The position numbers were made by a program, and so were the translations under genes. Below, piece by piece: positions 56,964 to 64,000 of a stretch of 64,000 bases of DNA. Location of the stretch: contig NZ_FONZ01000002.1 of NCBI RefSeq assembly GCF_900113055.1, positions 732,484-796,483 on the forward strand, in the 5' to 3' direction. This stretch comes from Flavimobilis marinus. Its GTDB lineage: Bacteria; Actinomycetota; Actinomycetes; Actinomycetales; Cellulomonadaceae. The notes under the pieces were generated by a model, which did not search any database, had not been told where the DNA came from, and saw only the letters and a program-made list of their open reading frames with translations. The stretch's first letter is position 1; every line of letters begins with the position of its first letter.

Positions 56964-56991
56964 TTCCTGCCCGGTGGCGGGAACCGGAGGG

Positions 56992-58854
56992 TCAGCGGCG
57001 GCGGATCAGCGAGACGTCGCGAACGGCGCCGCGGTCCGCCGACGTCGCCATGGCCGCGTAGGCCTGCAGCGCCGGGGACACGTAGCGGTCCCGGTCGACC
57101 GGCTGCCACGGGCGCTCGGACGCCTCCATCTTCGCGCGGCGCTCGGCGAGCACGGCGTCCGGGACGTTCAGGCGGATGAGGCGCGTGTCGACGTCGATCT
57201 CGATCTCGTCCCCGTCCTCGACGAGGCCGATCAGACCGCCGGCAGCAGCCTCGGGCGACACGTGGCCGATCGAGATGCCCGACGATCCGCCGGAGAACCG
57301 CCCGTCGGTGATCAACGCGCACACCTTGCCCAGGCCACGCCCCTTGATGAACGACGTCGGGTAGAGCATCTCCTGCATCCCGGGTCCCCCCGCGGGACCT
57401 TCGTAGCGCACGACGACGACGTGGCCGGGCTGCACCTGCTTGGTGAGGATCTTCTCGACGGCCTCGTCCTGCGACTCGCACACGAGCGCGCGACCGACGA
57501 AGTGGAAGACGTCGGGGTCCACGCCGGCGGTCTTGAAGACGGCGCCGTCCACGGCGAGGTTGCCGCGCAGCACGGCGAGCCCGCCCTCGACCGTGTAGGC
57601 GTTCGCGAGGTCGCGGATGCACCCGTTCGCCGCGTCGGTGTCGAGCGTCTCCCAACGGTTCGACGTCGAGAACGCCTGGGTGGTCCGCACGCCGCCCGGG
57701 GCCGCGTGGAAGAGCTCGACGGCGCGCTCGGTGGCCTTGCCGCCGCGGACGTCCCAGTCGTCCAGCCAGGCACGCAGCGTCGGGGTGTGCACGGAGGTCA
57801 CGTCGTGGTCCAGCAGACCGGCACGGTCGAGCTCGCCGAGCAGCGCCGGGATGCCGCCCGCGCGGTGCACGTCCTCCATGTGGAAGTCGGGATGGTTGGG
57901 CGCAACCTTGGACAAGCAGGGCACGCGCCGGCTGATCTCCTCGATGTCCGTCAGGTCGAAGTCGATCTCGCCCTCCTGCGCGGCCGCGAGGATGTGCAGC
58001 ACCGTGTTCGTGGAGCCGCCCATCGCGACGTCGAGCGTCATCGCGTTGGCGAACGCCGCCTTGGTGGCAATCGCTCGCGGGGCTGCGGAGTCGTCCTCGT
58101 CGTCGTAGTAGCGACGCGCGAGGTCGACGATCGTGCGACCGGCCTCGAGGAAGAGCTCCTTGCGCGCGGCGTGGGTCGCGAGCGTCGACCCGTTACCGGG
58201 CAGCGAGAGCCCGAGCGCCTCGGTGAGGCAGTTCATCGAGTTCGCGGTGAACATGCCCGAGCACGAGCCGCAGGTGGGGCAGGCGGCTTCCTCGACCTTG
58301 GCGAGCGCCTCGTCCGAGACGTCGTCGTCGGCCGCGTAGTTGATTGCGTTGATGAGGTTCAGCGACGTCTTGGCCACGCCGTCGGCGATGATCGCCTTGC
58401 CGGCCTCCATGGGGCCGCCGGAGACGAAGATGACCGGGATGTTGAGCCGCAGGGCGGCGTTCAGCATGCCCGGGGTGATCTTGTCGCAGTTGGAGATGCA
58501 CACGAGGGCGTCCGCGCAGTGGGCGTTGACCATGTACTCGACCGAGTCGGCGATCAGGTCGCGGCTGGGGAGCGAGTAGAGCATCCCGGCGTGGCCCATC
58601 GCGATGCCGTCGTCCACGGCGATCGTGTTGAACTCCTTCGACACTCCCCCGGCCTCGCGGATCGCGGAAGCCACGAGGTCACCCATGTCCTTGAGGTGGA
58701 CGTGCCCGGGGACGAACTGCGTGTACGAGTTCGCGATCGCGATGATCGGCTTGCCGAAGTCCTCCGAGCCCATGCCGGTCGCGCGCCAGAGGGCGCGGGC
58801 GCCCGACATGTTGCGACCGTGGGTGGACGTCCGGGAACGCAGGGGACGGCTCAT
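56992..58854 (-). CDS. ilvD: Dihydroxy-acid dehydratase, long (620-residue) type
   Basis: The 620-residue paralogue has the E. coli-like form: FTQF-like [24 protein letters not shown] and [17 protein letters not shown]. The position aligned with the first cysteine of the short form is Gly (PGH). This pattern belongs to the group with an oxygen-labile [4Fe-4S] cluster. The start ATG 58854 leads directly into [22 protein letters not shown]. Keeping both types in one locus could give activity under both aerobic and oxygen-poor conditions, but that is inference. Confidence 0.95.
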   Translation of the reverse strand: MSRPLRSRTSTHGRNMSGARALWRATGMGSEDFGKPIIAIANSYTQFVPGHVHLKDMGDLVASAIREAGGVSKEFNTIAVDDGIAMGHAGMLYSLPSRDLIADSVEYMVNAHCADALVCISNCDKITPGMLNAALRLNIPVIFVSGGPMEAGKAIIADGVAKTSLNLINAINYAADDDVSDEALAKVEEAACPTCGSCSGMFTANSMNCLTEALGLSLPGNGSTLATHAARKELFLEAGRTIVDLARRYYDDEDDSAAPRAIATKAAFANAMTLDVAMGGSTNTVLHILAAAQEGEIDFDLTDIEEISRRVPCLSKVAPNHPDFHMEDVHRAGGIPALLGELDRAGLLDHDVTSVHTPTLRAWLDDWDVRGGKATERAVELFHAAPGGVRTTQAFSTSNRWETLDTDAANGCIRDLANAYTVEGGLAVLRGNLAVDGAVFKTAGVDPDVFHFVGRALVCESQDEAVEKILTKQVQPGHVVVVRYEGPAGGPGMQEMLYPTSFIKGRGLGKVCALITDGRFSGGSSGISIGHVSPEAAAGGLIGLVEDGDEIEIDVDTRLIRLNVPDAVLAERRAKMEASERPWQPVDRDRYVSPALQAYAAMATSADRGAVRDVSLIRRR

Positions 58855-58972
58855 GAGGTGGGTGCTCCTTCGACGATCGGCGCGCCAGCACGACGGCGCC
58901 GCCTCACGCTACGTCGTCGGCCCGGAGCGTCGTGACGCCGTCCGTCCTGTGGGCCGGCGCGTTCGGGTGCCG

Positions 58973-59629
58973 TCAGGCGGTGGAACGGTCCTGCCACGTG
59001 CACAGGCACGCCTCGTTGCCCTCGGGGTCAGCCAGGACCCAGAACGCCGGGGCGCGCTCGTCCGACAGCAGGGTGCCGCCCGCGCGCAGGACGGCGGCGA
59101 GGCGGTCGGCGACCAGGTCGTGCGGCACCGTGACGTCCAGGTGGAACGTGCTGCGCTCCGGGCGCGGGGCGTCCATCTGCTGGAACCAGACCGAGGGGCC
59201 GAGGCCGAGCGGGTCGACGAGCGTGTCGTAGCCGTCGGCCTGGTACCTGAGCGCGGCCTGCCAGAACGGGAGGACTCCCGGGATGTCGAGCGCGTCGATC
59301 GCGATCTCGGTGACGGCGAGCTGCTCGATACGGGTCTCGAGCCCGCGCGCCCGGACCGCCGCCGTGATCGCGAGAGCGAGATCGACGTCGCGCTGCGTCA
59401 GGTCTCCGATGTCGTGGCTGGTGAGCCGGACGTGGACCCCTGCGTAGCGCAGCGTGACGTCCGGGTGGTGCCCGGCGTCCTCGGCGAGCCGCGCGATGTC
59501 GTTCACCAGCTCCAGGCCCCGGGTGTAGCTGCCCGTCGGCACGTAGGTGTGAATCTCGGACAGCAGGACGCGCCAACCGGCAGCGCCGACGGCCTCCTGA
59601 GCCACGCCGTGGCGCATCGTCTCGGTCAT
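58973..59629 (-). CDS. Fusion: pterin-4a-carbinolamine dehydratase domain plus VOC domain
   Basis: The 218-residue protein from ATG 59629 has an N-terminal PCD/DCoH domain (about residues 1-100), shown by HHPDVTLRYAGVHVRLTSHDIGDLT with the active-site His pair and later His. A C-terminal vicinal-oxygen-chelate (glyoxalase-like) domain (about 110-215) carries RSTFHLDVTVPHDL and FWVLADPEGNEACLC. PCD enzymes recycle oxidised pterins; the VOC partner may use a related substrate. I have seen related fusions labelled in Actinobacteria but their role is unknown. Confidence 0.82.
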   Translation of the reverse strand: MTETMRHGVAQEAVGAAGWRVLLSEIHTYVPTGSYTRGLELVNDIARLAEDAGHHPDVTLRYAGVHVRLTSHDIGDLTQRDVDLALAITAAVRARGLETRIEQLAVTEIAIDALDIPGVLPFWQAALRYQADGYDTLVDPLGLGPSVWFQQMDAPRPERSTFHLDVTVPHDLVADRLAAVLRAGGTLLSDERAPAFWVLADPEGNEACLCTWQDRSTA

Positions 59630-59688
59630 GACCTCAGCGTGCCCCAGGTCGCCGCGTGATGCCAGGGGCCCCATGCAGGGCAGCCCGG

Positions 59689-60303
59689 TCAGCTGTGGCG
59701 GTCCCGGAGCTCGTCGTCGGGGGCGGGGCCGGCCCCCTCCGGGCGCCCCTCGTGCTCGTGCTCGAGGATGCTCATGACCAGCACGTCACAGAAGCCGTCG
59801 CCGTCGCGCGCGGCGTCGCGCAGCACGCCCTCGCGGCGGAAGCCCTGGGACTCGTACAGCATGCGGGCGCGAGGGTTGATGCTGAGCACCTCAAGGCTCA
59901 CGCGGTGCAGCCCGAGCGCGTCGGGGTCGAACGCCCAGTCCAGGATGGACTGGATGGCGTCACCGCCGTAGCCGCGTCCGCGGTAGTTGGGGAGCATGTT
60001 GAGGCGCAGCTGCGCGGACCGCCGGGCATCGTCGACGTCGGTCAGGACGACCTCGCCGATCATCTCGTCCATCACGTAGACGCCGTCACGCTGCACGGCG
60101 GAGGTGATGGCGAAGTCGTACCGCCCGGGCTGGTCGGAGATCGTCCGGGTCCACTCGTCCACCTGCGCGCGGGTGAACGTCGTGGTGGTGCCCGTCAGGC
60201 GCAACGCTTCTGCGTCCTGGACGAGCTCCCAGGTGCGGTCCGCGTCACGCTCGGCGAGGGGGCGCACCCGGACGAGCTCTCCGACCAGCTCCGGGCCGAG
60301 CAC
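59689..60303 (-). CDS. GNAT-family N-acetyltransferase
   Basis: The 204-residue acetyltransferase resembles RimJ/RimL-type enzymes. It has an N-terminal RVRPLAERDAD, the acetyl-CoA pyrophosphate loop LPNYRGRGYGGDAI (about 105-118), and the C-terminal motif SINPRARMLYESQGFRREG. It probably acetylates a protein N-terminus or small amine. The start is GTG 60303, one base after the gatB stop, so it is co-transcribed with gatCAB. No functional link to tRNA amidation is known. Confidence 0.88.
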   Translation of the reverse strand: MLGPELVGELVRVRPLAERDADRTWELVQDAEALRLTGTTTTFTRAQVDEWTRTISDQPGRYDFAITSAVQRDGVYVMDEMIGEVVLTDVDDARRSAQLRLNMLPNYRGRGYGGDAIQSILDWAFDPDALGLHRVSLEVLSINPRARMLYESQGFRREGVLRDAARDGDGFCDVLVMSILEHEHEGRPEGAGPAPDDELRDRHS

Positions 60304-60304
60304 G

Positions 60305-61813
60305 TCAGGCCCCGACCCGCTCGAGCACGAGCTCGCGCACGCGCCCCGCGTCGGCCTGCCCGCGCGTGGCCTTCATGACTGCGCCGATGACGGCGCCGAT
60401 CGGTCCGAGGTTGCCCGAGCGGATCTTCTCAGCGATGTCGGGCTGCTTGGCGAGCGCCTCGTCGATCGCGGCGAGGAGCGGCCCGTCGTCGGAGACGATG
60501 CCGAGACCCCGTGCCGCGACGATCTCCTGTGGGCTGCCCTCTCCCGCCAGCATGCCCTCGAGCACCTGACGAGCGAGCTTGTCGTTCAGGGTGCCCGCGT
60601 CGACCAGGCCCTGGAGCTCAGCGATCTGCGCCGGCGTGATGGGCAGCTGCTCGAGCTCGACCTCGTCCGTCTTGGCGCGCCGCGCCAGCTCGCCCATCCA
60701 CCACTTGCGCGCGCCCGCAGCGCTGGTGCCTGCGGCGATCGTGGCCTCGATGAGGTCGATCGCCCCGGCGTTGACGACGTCGCGCATCTCGGGGTCGGCG
60801 TAGCCCCACTCGGTCTGGAGCCGACGCCGGCGCTCGACCGGGAGCTCCGGCAGGCCCGCGCGGATCTCCTCGACCCAGGCGCGGCTCGGCGCCACGGGCA
60901 CCAGGTCCGGCTCCGGGAAGTAGCGGTAGTCGTCGGCGTCGGACTTGATGCGCCCCGGCGTCGTGATGCCGGTGTCCTCGTGCCAGTGCCGCGTCTCCTG
61001 CGTGACCGTGGCGCCGGCGTCGAGCACCGCCGCCTGGCGGGAGACCTCGTAGCGCACGGCACGTTCGATGGACCGGAACGAGTTGACGTTCTTGGTCTCG
61101 GTGCGCGTGCCGAGCGGAGACTCCGGGGTCGGGCGCAGCGAGAGGTTCACGTCCGCCCGGACGTTGCCGCGCTCCATGCGCGCCTCGGAGACGTCGAGAG
61201 CGCGGAAGATGTCCCGCAGCGTCTGGACGTAAGCACGGGCGACCTCCGGTGCCCGCGCGCCAGCACCCTCGATGGGCCGCGTGACGATCTCCACGAGCGG
61301 GATCCCCGCGCGGTTGTAGTCGATGAGGGAGTACTCGGCGCCGTGGATGCGACCGGTGGAGCCGCCCACGTGCGTGTTCTTGCCGGCGTCCTCCTCCATG
61401 TGCGCGCGCTCGATGTCGACGCGGAACACGGTGCCGTCCTCGAGCTCGACGTCGAGGTACCCGTCGAAGGCGATGGGCTCGTCGTACTGCGACGTCTGGA
61501 AGTTCTTGGGCACGTCCGGGTAGAAGTAGTTCTTCCGGGCGAAGCGGCAGGACTCCGCGATCTGGCAGTTGAGCGCCAGGCCGATCCGGATGGCGTACTC
61601 GACGGCCGCGCGGTTGACGACGGGCAGCGCGCCGGGCAGACCGAGCGAGACCGGCGTGACCTGCGAGTTGGGCGCGCCGCCGAACTCGACCTCTGCGCCG
61701 CAGAACATCTTGGTCCGGGTGCCGAGCTCGACGTGGACCTCGATGCCGAGCACCGGGTCGTAGCGGTCGATGGCGTCGTCGTACGCGACGAGGTCCACGG
61801 TGGGAGCGCTCAT
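60305..61813 (-). CDS. gatB: Aspartyl/glutamyl-tRNA amidotransferase, subunit B
   Basis: The 502-residue subunit binds misacylated tRNA and transfers ammonia. It opens with [26 protein letters not shown] (zinc/cradle region); [28 protein letters not shown] and [14 protein letters not shown] are typical. The C-terminal helical YqeY-like domain (about 360-500) contacts tRNA. The start ATG 61813 overlaps the gatA stop by 4 bp. With GatA and GatC it converts Glu-tRNA-Gln to Gln-tRNA-Gln. Confidence 0.97.
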   Translation of the reverse strand: MSAPTVDLVAYDDAIDRYDPVLGIEVHVELGTRTKMFCGAEVEFGGAPNSQVTPVSLGLPGALPVVNRAAVEYAIRIGLALNCQIAESCRFARKNYFYPDVPKNFQTSQYDEPIAFDGYLDVELEDGTVFRVDIERAHMEEDAGKNTHVGGSTGRIHGAEYSLIDYNRAGIPLVEIVTRPIEGAGARAPEVARAYVQTLRDIFRALDVSEARMERGNVRADVNLSLRPTPESPLGTRTETKNVNSFRSIERAVRYEVSRQAAVLDAGATVTQETRHWHEDTGITTPGRIKSDADDYRYFPEPDLVPVAPSRAWVEEIRAGLPELPVERRRRLQTEWGYADPEMRDVVNAGAIDLIEATIAAGTSAAGARKWWMGELARRAKTDEVELEQLPITPAQIAELQGLVDAGTLNDKLARQVLEGMLAGEGSPQEIVAARGLGIVSDDGPLLAAIDEALAKQPDIAEKIRSGNLGPIGAVIGAVMKATRGQADAGRVRELVLERVGA

Positions 61814-63327
61814 CGGTTCACCTCCAGCTCAGGGGCCTGCGCGAGCAGGGGCGCGCCCCAGGCGGCCTCGCACGCGCTCTCGAGGGCCGCGCCCACGAGG
61901 TACAGACGGTCGTCGGCCTTGGCGGGCGCGAGGACTTGGAAGCCGACCGGGAGGCCGTCGTCGGACAGACCGTTGGGCACGGAGATGCCCGGGACGCCGG
62001 CCAGGTTGGCGGGGATGGTGGCGATGTCGTTGAGGTACATCGCGAGCGGGTCGTCCAGCTTGGCGCCGAGCGGGAACGCCGTCGTCGGTGCCGTGGGCGA
62101 GACGAGGACGTCGACCTGCTCGAACGCGGCGTCGAAGTCACGCTGGATGAGCGTGCGAACCTTCTGCGCGCTGCCGTAGTAGGCGTCGTAGTAGCCCGCG
62201 GACAGGGCGTAGGTGCCGAGGATGATGCGGCGCTTGACCTCGTCGCCGAAGCCCTGGCCTCGCGTGGCCGCCATGACGCGCTCGGCGGTGACCGGGCCCT
62301 CGTCAGGCTCGACGCGCAGGCCGAACCGCATGCCGTCGAACTTGGCCAGGTTGCTCGAGGCCTCGGACGGCATGATCAGGTAGTACGCACCCAGGGCGTA
62401 GTCGAAGTTCGGGCAGGAGACCTCGACCACCGTGGCGCCCATGGCCGTGAGCATCTCGAGCGACTCGTGGAACCGCGCCTCGACGCCGGCCTGGTAGCCC
62501 TCGCCGCTGAGCTCCTTGACGACACCGATCCGCAGGCCGGTGAGGTCGCGCGCCGCGCCCTTGCGCGCCGCCTCGACGAGACCTGGCAGCGGCTCGTCGA
62601 TCGAGGTGGAGTCGCGCGCGTCGTGGCCGCCGATGACCTCGTGCAGGAGCGCGGCGTCGAGCACCGTGCGGGTGACGGGACCGGCCTGGTCGAGCGAGGA
62701 CGCCATCGCGATGAGCCCGTAGCGGGAGACGCCTCCGTAGGTGGGCTTGACGCCGACGGTGCCCGTGACGGCGCCGGGCTGGCGGATGGACCCGCCGGTG
62801 TCGGTGCCGATGGCCAGGGGCGCCTCGTAGGCGGCGACGGCAGCGGCGGAGCCACCACCTGAGCCGCCGGGGATCCGCGTGAGGTCCCAGGGGTTGTGGG
62901 TGTTGCCGTAGGCGGAGTGCTCGGTCGAGGAGCCCATGGCGAACTCGTCCATGTTGGTCTTGCCGAGGATCGGCATGCGCGCGGCCCGGATGCGCTCGAC
63001 GATCGTGGCGTCGTACGGGGGCACCCAGCCCTCGAGGATCTTCGAGCCGGCCGTGGTGGGCATGCCGCGCGTGACGACGACGTCCTTGACGGCGATCGGG
63101 ACACCGGCGAGCGGGTGGAGCTCCTCACCGGCGGCCCGGCGCGTGTCGACGTCGGCGGCGACCGCGAGGGCCTCCTCGGCGTTCGTGTAGAGGAACGCGT
63201 GCACGGCGGGCTCGACCGCGGACATGCGGTCGAGGTGGGCCTGGGTCACCTCGACCGAGGTGACGGTGCCTGCGATCAGTCGCTCGCTGAGCTCGGCGGC
63301 GGAGAGTCGAGTGAGGTCCATGGTCAC
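61810..63327 (-). CDS. gatA: Aspartyl/glutamyl-tRNA amidotransferase, subunit A
   Basis: The 505-residue amidase-signature glutaminase has the Ser-cisSer-Lys triad: Lys in [14 protein letters not shown] (about residue 81) and serines in [15 protein letters not shown] and [11 protein letters not shown]. It releases ammonia from glutamine and feeds it to GatB. Start ATG 63327 overlaps the gatC stop by 4 bp. The gatC-gatA-gatB order is standard. Confidence 0.97.
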   Translation of the reverse strand: MTMDLTRLSAAELSERLIAGTVTSVEVTQAHLDRMSAVEPAVHAFLYTNAEEALAVAADVDTRRAAGEELHPLAGVPIAVKDVVVTRGMPTTAGSKILEGWVPPYDATIVERIRAARMPILGKTNMDEFAMGSSTEHSAYGNTHNPWDLTRIPGGSGGGSAAAVAAYEAPLAIGTDTGGSIRQPGAVTGTVGVKPTYGGVSRYGLIAMASSLDQAGPVTRTVLDAALLHEVIGGHDARDSTSIDEPLPGLVEAARKGAARDLTGLRIGVVKELSGEGYQAGVEARFHESLEMLTAMGATVVEVSCPNFDYALGAYYLIMPSEASSNLAKFDGMRFGLRVEPDEGPVTAERVMAATRGQGFGDEVKRRIILGTYALSAGYYDAYYGSAQKVRTLIQRDFDAAFEQVDVLVSPTAPTTAFPLGAKLDDPLAMYLNDIATIPANLAGVPGISVPNGLSDDGLPVGFQVLAPAKADDRLYLVGAALESACEAAWGAPLLAQAPELEVNR

Positions 63328-63620
63328 TCCTCCCCGAGGATCTGGGGCACGAGGAAGCGGCCCTCGTCGGACGCGGGGGCGCCTGCCATGACCTCGGCGG
63401 GATCGAGCGCCGGCACGGGCACGTCCTCGCGGAAGACGTTGGTCAGGGGCAGCGGGTGGCTGGTCGCTGGGACGTCGGGCGTCGCGACCTCGCTCACCTT
63501 CGCGATGGCGTCGACGATGACGTCGAGCTCGCCGGCGAGGCGGGTGACCTCGTCCTCGGACAGGTCGATGCGAGCGAGAGCGGCGACGCGCGCGACTTCG
63601 TCTCGGGAGATGGTGGACAT
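63324..63620 (-). CDS. gatC: Aspartyl/glutamyl-tRNA amidotransferase, subunit C
   Basis: The 98-residue small subunit wraps and stabilises GatA. The helical N-terminus [21 protein letters not shown] (about 5-25) and the C-terminal FLVPQIL are family marks. ATG 63620 is chosen because it starts the conserved MSTISRDEV; an ATG two codons upstream is less likely. Its promoter lies in the 60-bp gap after the rRNA terminator. Confidence 0.95.
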   Translation of the reverse strand: MSTISRDEVARVAALARIDLSEDEVTRLAGELDVIVDAIAKVSEVATPDVPATSHPLPLTNVFREDVPVPALDPAEVMAGAPASDEGRFLVPQILGEE

Positions 63621-63679
63621 GCGCACGAGTCTACCGGGCGGCAGTGACGGGACGGCAGCCGTGGCCGTGTGTGGGTACG

Positions 63680-63716
63680 ACGAAGGCCCACCCCCGGTGT
63701 CGGGGTGGGCCTTCGT
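63680..63716 (-). terminator. rRNA operon terminator
   Basis: ACGAAGGCCCACCCC and its exact complement (63702-63716) form a 15-bp stem with a 7-nt loop, 8 bp downstream of the 5S rRNA 3' end on the minus strand. No long U-tract. Confidence 0.8.
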
Positions 63717-63723
63717 GAATGGG

Positions 63724-63843
63724 TGTTCGGCGGCGTCCTACTCTCCCACCCCGTCTCCAGGGCAGTACCATCGGCGCTGAGAGGCTTAGCTTCCGGGTTC
63801 GGAATGGAGCCGGGCGTTTCCCTCTCGCTATGACCGCCGTAAC
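63724..63843 (-). rRNA. 5S ribosomal RNA
   Basis: The minus strand reads GTTACGGCGGTCATAGCG at the 5' end, CCCGGCTCCATTCCGAACCCG in the conserved central part, and ends ACGCCGCCGAACA. The ends pair as the helix I stem. About 117-120 nt; boundaries are approximate by a few bases. Confidence 0.93.
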
Positions 63844-63956
63844 TCTATGGAGATGTCTGGGCCCGAGGGTGCCACCGGTCAAGGTGTGGCTTCTCGGGTT
63901 CCCGTTCGTATCTCGGGAACCGCACAGTGGACGCGTAGCAAATATTGTTGTAGTCA

Positions 63957-64000
63957 AGTTGTCGGCCAATTAGTACCGGTCAGCTTCAGCAGTCTTTAGT
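63957..64000 (-). rRNA. 23S ribosomal RNA, 3' end only
   Basis: The last bases of the window on the minus strand read AAAGACTGCTGAAGCTGACC then GGTACTAATTGGCCGACAAC, the conserved 3' end of bacterial 23S rRNA. The rest lies beyond the window. About 110 bp separates it from 5S; I see no tRNA in that spacer. Confidence 0.9.

Noticed and set aside
63585..63605. CGACTTCGTC inside gatC resembling the repeat core at 19.6 kb
   Set aside because: It lies in a conserved coding stretch and lacks the paired arms, so it is chance.

Overview
This is a very GC-rich window from a high-GC Gram-positive bacterium (Actinobacteria). A member of the Micrococcales close to the Cellulomonas group is most likely. 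The reasons are the codon bias, the frequent GTG starts, a MhuD-type haem-degrading protein, an NdgR/LtbR-type regulator divergent from leuCD, and a large modular GH10 xylanase. This placement is inference; no 16S sequence is in the window.

Layout, left to right. 1-9.8 kb: the end of a trans-sulfuration PLP enzyme, a flavin monooxygenase with a palindromic operator candidate, murA-plsC-gpsA (leftward), leuCD with its divergent IclR-type regulator, then tRNA-Gln and tRNA-Glu and a small mycothiol-type fold protein. 9.8-19.5 kb: gltX with an HAD phosphatase and a FAH-family hydrolase, two small lipoproteins, and a mixed set of housekeeping or unknown genes. 19.5-24 kb: an unusual cluster of direct and inverted repeats, then a four-gene ABC importer. 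24-37 kb: a DUF3516 helicase, a DUF2079 membrane protein, a YggS-type protein, a PadR-controlled FtsX-type ABC module, a small XRE/membrane-protein pair, a lipoate-ligase-like protein and cimA. 37-43.5 kb: a membrane-anchored coiled-coil protein and an oligopeptide ABC importer. 43.7-47.3 kb: the secreted xylanase. 47.4-58.9 kb: a branched-chain amino acid block (ilvE, leuB, ilvC, ilvN, ilvB and two different ilvD genes) interspersed with a GyrI-like protein, MhuD and a META lipoprotein. 59-64 kb: a pterin dehydratase/VOC fusion, an acetyltransferase, gatCAB, and the 5S and 3' end of the 23S rRNA.

The dominant theme is branched-chain amino acid synthesis: leuCD, leuB, cimA, ilvBNC, ilvE and two ilvD, all transcribed leftward. 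The sequence shows two candidate ribosome-mediated attenuators with matching architecture. Upstream of ilvB there is a 13-codon leader rich in Ile, Leu and Val codons; upstream of cimA there is a 9-codon leader with Leu-Ile-Leu. Each is followed by a GC-rich hairpin and then a 7-bp-stem terminator with seven U. The leuCD/regulator gap carries three palindromes suited to the divergent regulator. A second theme is indirect Gln-tRNA synthesis: tRNA-Gln, tRNA-Glu, GluRS and GatCAB are all present here.

I see no CRISPR array, prophage, transposase or obvious defence island. The least explained items are the repeat cluster at 19.6 kb, a related pair of palindromes at 34.1 and 37.3 kb, and several unknown membrane or lipoprotein genes.
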